From contig NZ_JAJIRT010000012.1 of the NCBI RefSeq assembly GCF_025717675.1, forward strand, positions 62,001-126,000: a stretch of DNA of 64,000 bases. The letters run 5' to 3'. A program made the translations under genes and the position numbers. How positions within the stretch are numbered: position 1 is the stretch's first letter; each line of letters opens with the position of its first letter. Origin of the DNA: Paucibacter sp. DJ2R-2 (GTDB taxonomy: Bacteria; Pseudomonadota; Gammaproteobacteria; Burkholderiales; Burkholderiaceae_C). Of this stretch, positions 1-10,337 are shown one piece after another. The notes under the pieces were generated by a model that worked only from the letters and a program-made list of their open reading frames with translations, ran no database searches and was not told where the DNA came from.

Positions 1-50
1 AGCAGCAAAGCGGCCCAATCCAGCAGATAGGCGGGCGAAAGAAAGTCCAT
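1..50 (-). CDS. puuD: Urate hydroxylase PuuD, N-terminal fragment (runs off left edge)
   Basis: Only the first 16 codons lie in the window. The minus strand from 50 reads MDFLSPAYLLDWAALL. The stretch YLLDWA is typical of the N-terminus of the membrane-bound PuuD family, which oxidises urate to 5-hydroxyisourate. The assignment rests on this short match plus context: the window holds the next pathway steps (uraH, uraD, puuE, allC), and a copy of the operator found at the uraH/GntR promoter lies 167-180 bases upstream. The ribosome-binding site is weak. Whether the rest of the gene is intact cannot be seen. Confidence 0.6.
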   Translation of the reverse strand, partial: MDFLSPAYLLDWAALL

Positions 51-216
51 GCGAGCGATTCCGAGTCCACAAGGCGGCTCACCACAGGCGGGCGCTGTGA
101 GCTGCAATCCCTGTCGCGTGGGGCCAGCGCAATGCCTGGCCCGACTCCTCTGCCGGCGCCTCGTGCAGCCGAGGCTGCACGCTGGGACGGCAGCGCTCCG
201 CTGCGACGAGTGGGCA

Positions 217-230
217 AAGTGTATACAGTT
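217..230. promoter_or_regulatory. Putative purine-regulator operator upstream of puuD
   Basis: The sequence AAGTGTATACAGTT matches 13 of 14 positions of the perfect palindrome AAGTGTATACACTT at 10315-10328. Read toward puuD it offers a TATACA-like -10 element, so a bound regulator would block the promoter. The likely binder is the GntR protein at 10338, since both sites sit at purine-catabolism promoters. Sequence identity is seen; the binding protein is inferred. Confidence 0.55.
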
Positions 231-233
231 CCG

Positions 234-252
234 CCCGCCTCGATAAGGCGGG
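234..252 (-). terminator. Hairpin directly after the CHAT gene stop
   Basis: A perfect 7-bp stem CCCGCCT/AGGCGGG with a 5-base loop begins 4 bases after the stop of the 2029-residue gene. On the minus strand no T tract follows, so it is at best a weak terminator or an mRNA 3'-end stabiliser. It separates that gene from the puuD control region. Confidence 0.35.
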
Positions 253-255
253 TTT

Positions 256-3200
256 TCAGCGGCGGCGCGACTTGACGGTCTTGGCCGCGACCCTTGGAGT
301 GGCCCTTGGAGTGGCTGTCACGCTCGCCTTCCCGGAGGCCTTGCCGGGCGCCTTCACAGTGGCCTTCCCGCCCGCTTCCCCCCCCGCCTTGGCCGCCCGT
401 TTCACCGCACCGCCGGCCGGCTTGAGCACGGCATCGTCCGGAGTGGCCGTCGGGGCTCGCTCGCTGGCCATGGCCCGACCTGGCAGCAGGCGTGCGGCCA
501 GCTCAGCCAGATGCGCGGCCGTGCGTTCGAGCGCGCCATCATGGAATTGCACCAAGGCCAGGGCCTCATGGAAGCGGGCCAGGCGCTCCAGGCGCTTGAC
601 CATGGCCTCCAGCTGCGCCGGCCGGGCCGTCACACCTTGCAAAGCCTCCAGATATGTGGCGGCCAGGTCCTCATAGGCGCGCCGCCCGTCCTCGCCGTCC
701 CGGCCCAGGCTGCCGTCCAGCAGGCGCTCGACCAACAAAGCCTCGGGCTGGATCAGCAAGTCCCAGGGGCTGGGCTCGATGGCGAACCTCTGCGCGGCGT
801 TGCTGCGGCATTGCTGGGCCAGAGCGATGGCCGCTTCGCGCTGGGCCGGGCTTTGCCAATCGGTCAGCGCATCCAGCGCCAGGCGGTAGAGCGCATGGCA
901 GGGGCTGAAGCTCTCGCTCCCCGGCTGGCCCTCACCGGCATGGTAAGCCGCCACGCTGCGCTGCAAGGCTAGGTTCATCAGGCGAGCCGCCTCATCACTC
1001 TGGGCCGGGTCCAGGCGCGCGCTGAGCAGGCGGCGGGCCTGCAGGCCCGCCAGGCGCTGCCAAGCGCTGCCGCGCAAGGCCGTGCGTTCGCTGTGGCTGG
1101 CCGGGGGCTGGGCCTCGACTTGCGGCCCAGCCAGCAAAGCATCCAGGCCATCCAGGCGCTGCAGGGCCAGCTCGATCAGCGCGCTGCCAGGACCGTCCAG
1201 CGGCTTGCCGGCCGACCACGCGGCCACCGCCTCGGCCTCGCCGAGCCGGGTTTCCACATCGACCAGCTTTTCCAGATCCGAGATCGGCACGGCGCCGGCG
1301 CGATCCACCGATTGCACGGCCAGCAGCAAGGCCTCGCGGGCCAGGCCCAGCTGGCCCAGCTCCATCCAGGTCTTGCCCAGGGCCGACTGCAACTGCGGCA
1401 ATTGCAGCCAAGCGGGCGAGCAGCGCTGCGCCAGAGACGTGCGCACCTGCTGACCCAAAGCGGCCAGCTCGCCCTCGCTCAGGGGCTCGCGACGGCGCGA
1501 CAACTCGGCGCGCAGCCGCGCCAGCTCGTCAAGCAGCTCCTCGGGCGAGACATAGGCCGGCGGGCCATCGCTGCCGGGCTCGCCATCACCGCCACCATAG
1601 CCCTGCGCCTGACCGGCAGGCTCAGCCACCCAGCCCGGGTCGCCATAGGCTTGGAAGGCGCCCCAGGTGATGTCCTCGGGGCGGCTGTCCCAGACCGCGC
1701 GTCGGGCGCGAAAGACGGCGTCGCCGAAACTCTGGCGGCGCAAGAGCAGCTGTTCGTAGAAGACCTCGCCGAAGCGCCGCGCCGACTCGTCGTTGACGGC
1801 CCAGCCTGCGACGATGACGCAGCGCACGCCGATCTCGATCAACTCACGCGCCACGCTGGCAGCCAGCTTGTTACTGCCCTGGCCCTTGGCCGCCGGGTCC
1901 ACCTGGCCGAGGTGGCAGCAGTTCAGGAACACCAACTCGGGCACGGTCTCCATCGCGTCGATTTCGGCCGCGGTGATGAGCAGGCCGTCGGACAGCAGCA
2001 CGCCGCTGCGAGCCCGGCCGTCGGCATGAACGAGATTGAAGACACCGTGAGCCGAGATGTGCAGCAGGCGCCAGGGCCGGCTGTAGAGCTTGGCCAGCAC
2101 ATCGCTGGCGCGCAGCCAGTTGCCCACCAGGGGCTCGACCTCGTAGCCGATGCGGCTCAACAAGGCCGCCGTCTGATTGCCTTCGGCTTCGGCACCGGGC
2201 AGGTCGGGCGGCGTGCCGCTGGGCTGGCCGCCGATCCGCGGGAAGCCCTTGGCAAAGCCTTCGCTGCTGGGGTTGGCAATCACCAGGGCGCGGCGGCCGC
2301 TGCCCTGGCGCACCACATTGCGGAAGCGCGGCGCGACCAGCTGGCGCACCACCGCCGTGCGCAGGGCCAGGGGCAGCTTTTCTTCGGCCGGCCGCTCGGG
2401 GTCGTCGGCCAGCAGCAGCTCCCAGGGCAGATTGGCGGTGTAGGCATCAACCACCAGCACCACCCGGTCCAACTGCCGCGCCGCGTCCTTGAAATCATGC
2501 GGCACCATCAGCTGGAACAGCAGGCGCCCGAAGTCCTCGTTCCAGCTCGGGTTGCCGATCTGCTGGCTGACCAGTTGTTCGACCAGGCCCGGCTGGCGCT
2601 GCAGCGCCACCGATTCAGCCCGCGCACGCTGGCCGACATAGGTGTAGCGCAGGCGCCGGGCCAGGGGCGCCGCCCCAGAGCCCTGCGGCGCCGGCGCATC
2701 GGGGTTGCGGTCAGCATCGGCAATGATCAGGCGTGGCCAGTAGCTGGCACTGCCGGCATCGAAAAGGCGTGAGCGCCAGCCCTCACCCTGGGCCAGCTCG
2801 GGGCGGCACAGCAGGGCCGTTCCCTGTCGCTCGGCCTGGGCGCTCAGTGGCGCGCTCAGCTGGCGCAAGGCATAGGTGGCGCTGATGGCGGTGTCGAGGT
2901 AGAGCTCGATCAGGTCCAGGCGGCCGATGCGGATGTTCAGGCCGGTGGTGGCGAAGAAGCGCGCGTTGGCCTCCATCACGCCACGCACCAGGGCCTCGAC
3001 CGATGCGGCCACGGTCAGATTGGCCGAGGAGTTATAGCCCAGCAGCAGGCTGGCCAGGGGCAGTTCACGCTCGCCCTTGCCCAGCACATCGATGACCTGC
3101 AGCAGGTAGCGCAGCGCCCCGGTGCGCACCGCCTCGGTCAGATCGGCCGGGTTGAGCGGCCGGTCGTAGGAACCCAGGCCGGTCACCACCGCGCCGCTGA

Positions 3201-6200
3201 GATGACCGCGCCGGCGCTCGGCGTCGCCGGGCACGCGCAGCACCACCGTGGCCGTGCCACGGCCGCCCGCGTACAGGCCCAGGCTGTGGCGCTCGCTGAG
3301 CTCGCCATTGAGCAGCTCGCGGTCGATCAGGCTTTCGGCGCCGGCAATCGGGTCGCGCTCGTAATGGCCCACCAAAATGGGGTCGGTGACAAAGCGCAGG
3401 TCCATGGCACGCACCTGCACCTCCAGGCGGCGCTTGGTGCGGGCCGGCACGCGGTCGCGCGAGGAGGCCCCGAGCAAGCCGCGCAGCAAGGCGTCAGGGT
3501 CTTCGGCGCTCGGCGGGCCGGCGTCGTAGTGGATGGGCGTGGCCAGCTCGATGGCGCGCTGCGCCGGCGGGTTGACGGCCAGACGGGCCGTGTGGCCCGA
3601 GGTCAGCAGCTCGACCAAGGCACCAAAGTGGGCGGCGCTGGCGGTCAAGTCGCCATGGGCCACCGGCATGTAGAAAAAGCGGCCGATGCCGCCGATGCGG
3701 CCGGAATCCCAGCTGACCGTGCCATCCCCGCGTGTCGTCCCCACCATCTTCAGGCGGCGCGACTCGCCCGCGCCTTCGATGCGGATGCCGCAAGGGGTGT
3801 TGGGCGCCTGGCCGAAGATGTAGATGCTCTTGGCGGTGTAGGCCGCGGGGAGGCTGGGCTGGGCCAGGCCATCCTGCTGCCAGAGCCAGCTGGCGGCGTC
3901 CAGCACGGGCTGCGGCGGCGTGCCGGCGCGGCCCTTGCCGAACCAGAAATCGCGCACCAGGCCTTTCAGCTCGGTCCAGGTTTCGGCCTTTTGGTAAGCC
4001 AAGCTGGCGCCGCCCTCGGGCAGGCCCTGGAAGGTGTCGACAAAGCCGGGCTTGGGCAGCAGCTGCAGCGCGCCGCGGAAACCGGCAATGATGTCCAGCA
4101 CATCCTGCATGTTGTGCGCCATGTCCAGGCGCACCAAGGTACGCAAGGTGTCGCCCTTGCCGATCAGGTTCTCGACCATGGAATGCGCGCCCTGGTGCGG
4201 CGTGCCCAGCATCAGCAGGCGGGCGCCCTCGCGGGCCATCAGCGCGTCCATGACGGCGCGGCGCTTGTGGATGCAGGCACGCACCACCAGGCCGCCCATG
4301 CTGTGGGCCAGCAGGCGGATGGGCTGATCGCTCTCTTTCAACAGCCGGTCGAGGAACTCGCCCAGGCGCTCGGCCAGCACATCGAGCGGCTGGCGCCAGT
4401 CGTAGGGGAAAGGCTCAACCCGGTGGCTGGAAGCCAGTTGCTCGCAAAGCTTGCCGTAGAACATGGCGAACAGTTCGTCGGCCTCGACGCCGGCTCCGCT
4501 GTCCTGCCAGGCCAGCTTCGTGAGGCCGCCAGCGGCGATGTCCAGCGGGTCGAACCAGACTCGGTCCTTGGGCCCGGCACGCAGATGCGAGCCCATCACG
4601 CCAGGCAGCACCACGACGATGGGCCGAAGGTCAGCGCCGACCGCACGGCTGGCACTCGCCTCCAGGGCGGCGGCCATGGCCGCGGCAAAGCCTGCCTGAT
4701 CCGGCAGCGCATGGAAGGCTGGCAGCTTGGCAGGCTCGGCATGGGTCAGCCAGTCACGCAAAGCGCCGCGCGTGTCGGCATTGACGAAGTAGCGGAAATG
4801 CGAGACATCGGCGCCGCGGTCGAACAGCACGCGGGCATCGAACTTGGGCGCGACGCCAGCCAGCATGGCGCTGGTATTGACGACCAGGTCGTTGTCGTCC
4901 ATGTCGAATAGCAGGTAGTCGGTCAGCATCACGCCGAGCCGGCGCAGCAGGCTGCCGCCCTCGATGTCGCCGGCAATCACCGCCATCTGCGTGCCCGGCC
5001 GCACCGGCGATTCACGCAGCAACCGCGCCAACGGCGAGTCGGGCAGCATGGCTTCGATGCCGGGCACCAAGTGGGCATCGGTGCGGTTCTTGGCGATCTC
5101 GATCACCACGCGCTTGAAGGCCGAGTACAAGGGGCTGCCGAAAAACACCGGCACGCGGCCGATCAGACTCAAGAGGCCGGACAGGAAAACATCGAAGTTG
5201 CCACTGGCCAGCTTGGTGCCGCTGGCCGGCGAGGCGGCGCGCACATAACGCTGCACCACCAGGCGGCGCTTGCGCAGCACGGTGGCCAGGGTGCGCAGCT
5301 GCTCGCGCTGCTCGGCATGGGCCGTGTCGAGCTCGCCGCGGATGCGACGGTTCTCCTCTTCATCGGCCACACCCATGCCCTCGAAAGCATAGGCGTAATG
5401 CTCGATCAGGCGGTCGAAATCACCCAGACAGAGCAGGTCGGCCACCAAGCCGCCGCGTGAATGCGACACCAGGTTGACATGGGCACCGATGGGCAAAGAG
5501 CTCGCCAGAGCAATGGCGTTCTCGATCGGACTCTCGGACAGCGTGCGGTGCTCGAAGCCGAAGATACCGCCGGGGAAGCGCGCCTCAAGTGCCCCCCAGA
5601 GGTCGCGGTCACCGCTGCGCAGTTCGCCAAAGCTGCCCAAGGTGCTGGAGCCTGTGCCGTGAACGAAGACCAGCAGGGGCTTGGCGGTGGCCGGATCGAC
5701 CGGCTTTTTCAGATCGAGCCCGCTGGGGGCCAGGTCTTGCGCCTTGCCCGTGGCGGAGACCCAGCGGTAGAGGCCGGGCTCCTGGTCCAGCTGGCTCTCG
5801 ATCGCCCACATCAGGGCGCGTGTGCCGGCCCAACTGACACCCAGCTCGGCCTTGTCTGCCAGCTTGCTCAGGGCCAGCTGGATGATGGCGTCAGGCTTGT
5901 CGCCGGCCACAATGCTGAAGACCTTGCTGATCAGGCCACCGGCCGCCTCGCCCAGGCCGCGGCTGGGTGCAGCGCCTTGCTGGCGCAGCTGCTCCAGCAA
6001 GATGGCCCCGGTCTCGGGGTCCAGCAACTCGGGGTGGCTGAGCTGCAGGCTCTGCTGCAGACGCGCGACGCTGGTGATCAAGCTGCTGCCATCGGCCAGC
6101 TCGATCAGAAGCAAGGTCTCGGGCGCCAGATCGCTGCGCTGCGGCGCTGCAGCGGCCGCACTGCTGCGCGCCGCCGGGCTCAGCTCGTAGCTGGCCAGAG

Positions 6201-6345
6201 GCTGCAGATAACCCTCGGGCAAGAACACATCGGCCTGCTCCTGGGCGGTGCCGGCCGCGCGCGTAGCCGGGTTCAGCAGCTGCGGCAGCTGCGCCTGGGC
6301 GGCAGCGCGCGCACTGAGGTGGAGGGAGATCTTGGCAGCAGGCAT
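256..6345 (-). CDS. Giant CHAT-domain protease with two alpha/beta-hydrolase (lipase-type) domains
   Basis: The 2029-residue protein has no signal peptide or membrane segment. Seen in order: an alpha/beta-hydrolase with FVHGTGS (about 227) and nucleophile elbow SHSRGG (about 295); a second one resembling LCAT/PGAP-type lipases with VVLPGVMGSH (about 625), YDWRQP and elbow AHSMGG (about 683); an uncharacterised segment containing VGHYERD (about 1070-1300); a CHAT caspase-like domain with the dyad in HISAHG (about 1431) and LNCCH (about 1476); an Ala/Leu-rich helical, TPR-like region; and a Lys/Ala-rich tail. CHAT is a clan CD Cys protease fold. The gene follows a metacaspase gene after 18 bases and has its own GGAG ribosome site, so they look co-transcribed. 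A regulated lipase or cell-death/defence effector is inference; the native substrate is unknown. Confidence 0.85.
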   Translation of the reverse strand: MPAAKISLHLSARAAAQAQLPQLLNPATRAAGTAQEQADVFLPEGYLQPLASYELSPAARSSAAAAAPQRSDLAPETLLLIELADGSSLITSVARLQQSLQLSHPELLDPETGAILLEQLRQQGAAPSRGLGEAAGGLISKVFSIVAGDKPDAIIQLALSKLADKAELGVSWAGTRALMWAIESQLDQEPGLYRWVSATGKAQDLAPSGLDLKKPVDPATAKPLLVFVHGTGSSTLGSFGELRSGDRDLWGALEARFPGGIFGFEHRTLSESPIENAIALASSLPIGAHVNLVSHSRGGLVADLLCLGDFDRLIEHYAYAFEGMGVADEEENRRIRGELDTAHAEQREQLRTLATVLRKRRLVVQRYVRAASPASGTKLASGNFDVFLSGLLSLIGRVPVFFGSPLYSAFKRVVIEIAKNRTDAHLVPGIEAMLPDSPLARLLRESPVRPGTQMAVIAGDIEGGSLLRRLGVMLTDYLLFDMDDNDLVVNTSAMLAGVAPKFDARVLFDRGADVSHFRYFVNADTRGALRDWLTHAEPAKLPAFHALPDQAGFAAAMAAALEASASRAVGADLRPIVVVLPGVMGSHLRAGPKDRVWFDPLDIAAGGLTKLAWQDSGAGVEADELFAMFYGKLCEQLASSHRVEPFPYDWRQPLDVLAERLGEFLDRLLKESDQPIRLLAHSMGGLVVRACIHKRRAVMDALMAREGARLLMLGTPHQGAHSMVENLIGKGDTLRTLVRLDMAHNMQDVLDIIAGFRGALQLLPKPGFVDTFQGLPEGGASLAYQKAETWTELKGLVRDFWFGKGRAGTPPQPVLDAASWLWQQDGLAQPSLPAAYTAKSIYIFGQAPNTPCGIRIEGAGESRRLKMVGTTRGDGTVSWDSGRIGGIGRFFYMPVAHGDLTASAAHFGALVELLTSGHTARLAVNPPAQRAIELATPIHYDAGPPSAEDPDALLRGLLGASSRDRVPARTKRRLEVQVRAMDLRFVTDPILVGHYERDPIAGAESLIDRELLNGELSERHSLGLYAGGRGTATVVLRVPGDAERRRGHLSGAVVTGLGSYDRPLNPADLTEAVRTGALRYLLQVIDVLGKGERELPLASLLLGYNSSANLTVAASVEALVRGVMEANARFFATTGLNIRIGRLDLIELYLDTAISATYALRQLSAPLSAQAERQGTALLCRPELAQGEGWRSRLFDAGSASYWPRLIIADADRNPDAPAPQGSGAAPLARRLRYTYVGQRARAESVALQRQPGLVEQLVSQQIGNPSWNEDFGRLLFQLMVPHDFKDAARQLDRVVLVVDAYTANLPWELLLADDPERPAEEKLPLALRTAVVRQLVAPRFRNVVRQGSGRRALVIANPSSEGFAKGFPRIGGQPSGTPPDLPGAEAEGNQTAALLSRIGYEVEPLVGNWLRASDVLAKLYSRPWRLLHISAHGVFNLVHADGRARSGVLLSDGLLITAAEIDAMETVPELVFLNCCHLGQVDPAAKGQGSNKLAASVARELIEIGVRCVIVAGWAVNDESARRFGEVFYEQLLLRRQSFGDAVFRARRAVWDSRPEDITWGAFQAYGDPGWVAEPAGQAQGYGGGDGEPGSDGPPAYVSPEELLDELARLRAELSRRREPLSEGELAALGQQVRTSLAQRCSPAWLQLPQLQSALGKTWMELGQLGLAREALLLAVQSVDRAGAVPISDLEKLVDVETRLGEAEAVAAWSAGKPLDGPGSALIELALQRLDGLDALLAGPQVEAQPPASHSERTALRGSAWQRLAGLQARRLLSARLDPAQSDEAARLMNLALQRSVAAYHAGEGQPGSESFSPCHALYRLALDALTDWQSPAQREAAIALAQQCRSNAAQRFAIEPSPWDLLIQPEALLVERLLDGSLGRDGEDGRRAYEDLAATYLEALQGVTARPAQLEAMVKRLERLARFHEALALVQFHDGALERTAAHLAELAARLLPGRAMASERAPTATPDDAVLKPAGGAVKRAAKAGGEAGGKATVKAPGKASGKASVTATPRATPRVAAKTVKSRRR

Positions 6346-6363
6346 GGCGGGCTCCGACTCGGC

Positions 6364-7305
<942 letters not shown>

Positions 7306-7453
7306 GGTTGTTGTCTCCTGAACAATGTTGCTGAGGGGTGGCCAGCAGTCCCGCCCAGGTGGGCGACGCGGAGCCGGCGGCCATCTTGGGCGACATGCGG
7401 AGCGGACGAAACCCCTAGGTTCAGGATGGTGAAGCGAAGCGGCACCCTGCCGG

Positions 7454-7489
7454 CATAAAAAAACCGCCCCGGGATCAGCGGGGCGGTTT
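7454..7489 (-). terminator. Rho-independent terminator of the glycerophosphodiesterase gene
   Basis: A perfect 11-bp stem (7461-7471 with 7479-7489) with a 7-base loop is followed on the minus strand by a run of seven to eight T. It lies 33 bases after the stop of the gene at 7523-8755. Confidence 0.9.
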
Positions 7490-7522
7490 CGTCGGCGGGT
7501 GCTGCGGCTGCAGCGCCGGGGG

Positions 7523-8755
7523 TCAGACCTTGCGGCGGCGACCCAGCCAGCCGATCACACCAAGGCCGCTGAGCAGCAGCGCATAAGTTTGCGGCTCGGG
7601 GACGGAAGCGACTGCAGCGACGCCGGTGTCGGTGAAGTCGGTGAAGATGCCGTCCACGCCCAGCTTCAGATAGGCTTCCATTTCCTTCTGGGGGTTGTCA
7701 AAGCCCAGCATGGAGGCGTCGTTGCGGAAGGTCCAGGTGTGCACGAACAGGCCATTGGCATGGGCCGCTTCGATCACGCCGGTGCTGCCGTCGACACGGC
7801 GGTCTTTGCCATTGACCACACCATCGCCGTTGCGGTCGATACCATCGTCCACGGTCTTGAGCAGATAGGGTTTCCAGGGGCCGACGCCGTCGGCGTAGGT
7901 CGCGACGAAGGACAGGCCGACATTGCTGACCAGATCGGCAAAGGTCAGCTTGCCATTGCGCACGGCCACATCGAAGGGGCGGTCGTAAGGTGCCACCAGA
8001 GACATCGAACCGTCGGCATTGACGTCGTCGGCATCGACCAGCTGCACCAACTTGATGTCCGTCTTGGTGTTCAGGTACTGCAGATTGCTGACTTCAAAGC
8101 TTTGGATGAAGACCGGAGCCGAGCCCGTGTTGCCGTAGGCGGCATGCAGGGTCGAGACCAGCTTGTCTTCGAAGTAAGTCTTGCCGAAACCCAGGCTCTG
8201 CGACACGCCTTGCATATACGTCGAGTGCTTGAGTTCGGGATAGATGCCGATGGTGCGGCCGGTCTCGATGCTCTTGGCCTTGGCCAGGGCGATCACCTCG
8301 TCCAGAGTCGGGACCTTGAACTGGCCATCGAACTCGGTCGGGCGGCCGGCGCGGGTTTGCATGGCGCCCAGGGTCTTGAGCTCGGCCAAGGTGAAGTCCT
8401 CGACGAAGTACTGGTTCTCGTACTTAACGCCGTCGATGGTCTTGGTGGTCATGCGGTCGGCGAACTGGGCCAGCGAGCGCACATTGGTCGAATCGCCGAT
8501 CACCGGCTCATGACGGGCGACCAGGATGCCGTCGCGGGTCATCACCAGATCGGGCTCGATGTAGTTGGCACCCAGCTGGATCGCCTTGGCATAGCCTTCC
8601 AGCGTGTGCTCAGGCAGATAGCCCGAGGCGCCACGGTGGGCAATCACCAAGGGGGCATTGCCGTCCAAGGTGTTCCAGGCCTGGGCCGGTGCAGCGGCCA
8701 GGCCGGCCAAGGCAGCCAGAGCAGCCAGGGCGGTTTGATTGAATTTCGTACGCAT
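7523..8755 (-). CDS. Secreted glycerophosphodiester phosphodiesterase with PEP-CTERM tail
   Basis: The 410-residue protein has a Sec signal peptide ([16 protein letters not shown]..., cleavage near PAQAW). A GlpQ/GDPD barrel follows, with the signature [17 protein letters not shown] and the metal ligands of ..YIEPDLV and ..ARHEP. GDPDs hydrolyse glycerophosphodiesters to glycerol-3-phosphate and an alcohol. The C-terminus [18 protein letters not shown] plus an RRRK end is a canonical PEP-CTERM signal, so an exosortase elsewhere in the genome should process it at the envelope. The ATG at 8755 is chosen over upstream starts because it begins the signal peptide and has GGAGAG eight bases ahead. 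It has its own terminator and appears monocistronic. Confidence 0.92.
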   Translation of the reverse strand: MRTKFNQTALAALAALAGLAAAPAQAWNTLDGNAPLVIAHRGASGYLPEHTLEGYAKAIQLGANYIEPDLVMTRDGILVARHEPVIGDSTNVRSLAQFADRMTTKTIDGVKYENQYFVEDFTLAELKTLGAMQTRAGRPTEFDGQFKVPTLDEVIALAKAKSIETGRTIGIYPELKHSTYMQGVSQSLGFGKTYFEDKLVSTLHAAYGNTGSAPVFIQSFEVSNLQYLNTKTDIKLVQLVDADDVNADGSMSLVAPYDRPFDVAVRNGKLTFADLVSNVGLSFVATYADGVGPWKPYLLKTVDDGIDRNGDGVVNGKDRRVDGSTGVIEAAHANGLFVHTWTFRNDASMLGFDNPQKEMEAYLKLGVDGIFTDFTDTGVAAVASVPEPQTYALLLSGLGVIGWLGRRRKV

Positions 8756-8896
8756 GGGGATCTCTCCGGTCAACAGCATCAAGACGGACGCCATAGTCCC
8801 CAAATCGCGTGAAATTCCTCACCGCAGCGGCCAAGTCGCATGAGCCGTTCGGACTAGCCTCGATGACCCAAGCACGAGATCGTTCGCGGCAGGATC

Positions 8897-9060
8897 CGGC
8901 ACTGAGCCGTCGTTCGCGGAGATTTGAATACGAACGCAGAGTGCGCGGAGGACCGCAGAGGTCGCGGAGAAGAGAGCTGGATTTCTAGTCTCAGCGTCCT
9001 CTGCGGTCCTCCGCGAACTCTGCGTGCTGAAATTTCTCCGCGAACGACGGCTCAGTGCCG
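8897..9060. repeat. Palindromic intergenic repeat, family A copy 1
   Basis: This 164-base element has perfect 26-base inverted ends (start CGGCACTGAGCCGTCG). Its interior consists of complementary CGCAGAG/CGCGGAGG-type arms, so the whole unit can fold into one long imperfect hairpin. It abuts the xdhC stop codon exactly. Near-identical interior sequence recurs at 28896-29059 and a diverged copy at 22621-22795. No transposase is encoded. Short reading frames across it are artefacts. Confidence 0.85.
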
Positions 9061-9897
9061 TCAGCCGCCGCTCAGCTGCAACAGCAACTGCGCCACGACC
9101 GCCACCGCGATCACTTCCGGCTGCTTGCCCTGGATGCCGGCTAGGCCGATCGGGCAGCGCACCTGGGCCAGTTCGGCCTCGCTACAACCCCGCGCCAGCA
9201 GGCGCTGGCGAAAGCTCGCCCATTTGCTGGCACTGCCGATCAGGCCGATGAAGGGCAGATCACCGCGCTCGCGCTGGCGCGCCAGGCAGGCGGCGACGAT
9301 GTCCAGGTCTTCGGCGTGGCTGAAGCTCATGATCAGCACCTGCGAGCCCGAGGCAAGACCTGGCACCGCGGCCTGCACCGGCTGCGAGTGCTCGGCCAGA
9401 TGGACCTGCGCCGCCAGCTCGGGCGGAAAGACCTCGTCCCGGCTGTCCAGCCATTGCAGCTCAAACGGCAGATCGATCAGGAGCTTGACGATGGCCCGGC
9501 CGACATGGCCGCCGCCAAACAAGGCCACCGGCTGGCGCGCCTCGGGCGCCAACAGCCGGGCGCGCAGGCCGGCAATGTCCGCCGGCCCCAGGCGCTCGAA
9601 GCGCAGCTGCACCACGCCGCCGCAGCATTGACCCAGGCTGGGGCCCAAGGCATAGCGGCGCAAAACGCCGCCCGGTTCAGGTCCATTCGCAGCCAGCAAA
9701 GCCCGCGCTTCAGCACTGGCGTCGAACTCCAGCCGACCACCGCCAATGCTGCCGACCTGCCCACCGGCGCTGAGTGCCATCCAGGCGCCCAGCTCGCGAG
9801 GCCCGCTGCCCTGCACGCCGGCCACTCGCACCAGCACCGCGGGCTCCCGCGTCAACAGCAATTCCAGCGCGGCGATCTCGCGGCTCAATGCACCCAT
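9061..9897 (-). CDS. xdhC: Xanthine dehydrogenase accessory protein XdhC
   Basis: The 278-residue protein has an XdhC/CoxI N-terminal domain with GSIGGGRLE, a GQCCGG motif, and a Rossmann-like C-terminal domain beginning VALFGGGHVGRA. XdhC binds molybdenum cofactor, promotes its sulfuration and delivers it to xanthine dehydrogenase, which makes urate. It lies 21 bases downstream of uraH, so the two form a short operon facing away from the GntR gene. The xdhA/xdhB genes are not in the window. Length fits the family. Confidence 0.93.
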   Translation of the reverse strand: MGALSREIAALELLLTREPAVLVRVAGVQGSGPRELGAWMALSAGGQVGSIGGGRLEFDASAEARALLAANGPEPGGVLRRYALGPSLGQCCGGVVQLRFERLGPADIAGLRARLLAPEARQPVALFGGGHVGRAIVKLLIDLPFELQWLDSRDEVFPPELAAQVHLAEHSQPVQAAVPGLASGSQVLIMSFSHAEDLDIVAACLARQRERGDLPFIGLIGSASKWASFRQRLLARGCSEAELAQVRCPIGLAGIQGKQPEVIAVAVVAQLLLQLSGG

Positions 9898-9918
9898 GTC
9901 GATGGAATCCCGAGCCGC

Positions 9919-10275
9919 TCAGCTGCCACGGTAGGTGGAATAGCTCCAAGGGCTGAGCAGCAGCGGCACGTGGTAGTGCGAGCCTGCATCGGCAATACCG
10001 AAATCCAGCGGCACTTCATCCAGAAAGGCCGGCTCCGGCAAGGCCACGGCGCGCGACTTGAAGTATGCCGCCGCCGCGAACACCAGGCGGTAGCGGCCGG
10101 GCTGAAAGGCCTCACCTTCCAGCAGCGGCGCTGGGGCGCGGCCATCGGCATTCAATGTCAGGCTTTGCAGCAGCTGCGGGTTGCCGCTGGCGTCCATGCG
10201 GTAGAGGCGCACGGCCATGCCGGCAGCCGGGCTGCCGTGCATGGTGTCGAGCACATGGGTGGTGAGCTTGCCCAT
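9919..10275 (-). CDS. uraH: 5-hydroxyisourate hydrolase (transthyretin-like)
   Basis: The 118-residue protein shows the family marks: N-terminal LTTHVLDTMHGSPAAGM, an internal His in SHYHVPLLLSP and the invariant C-terminal tetrapeptide YRGS. It converts 5-hydroxyisourate to OHCU in urate degradation. The ATG at 10275 is set by GGAGA about seven bases upstream and by the conserved MGKLTTH start; no periplasmic signal is present. The promoter shares the palindromic operator at 10315-10328 with the divergent GntR gene. Confidence 0.95.
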   Translation of the reverse strand: MGKLTTHVLDTMHGSPAAGMAVRLYRMDASGNPQLLQSLTLNADGRAPAPLLEGEAFQPGRYRLVFAAAAYFKSRAVALPEPAFLDEVPLDFGIADAGSHYHVPLLLSPWSYSTYRGS

Positions 10276-10314
10276 CGAAATCTCCGTCGGCCAGGCATGG
10301 CCGCAACAAACCCA

Positions 10315-10328
10315 AAGTGTATACACTT
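10315..10328. promoter_or_regulatory. Perfect palindromic operator between uraH and the GntR gene
   Basis: AAGTGTATACACTT is a 14-bp perfect palindrome in the 62-base divergent intergenic region. It contains TATACA on both strands and so could overlap the -10 elements of both promoters. It begins 10 bases before the ATG chosen for the regulator, giving a leader of only a few bases on that side. A near copy lies upstream of puuD (217-230). Autoregulation by the adjacent GntR protein is inferred. Confidence 0.6.
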
Positions 10329-10337
10329 CAGCACACA

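Noticed and set aside
8924-9631. Apparent proteins beginning MNTNAECAED in the repeat elements
   Set aside because: They are translations of the palindromic repeat DNA, recur at 28921, and run antisense into other genes.
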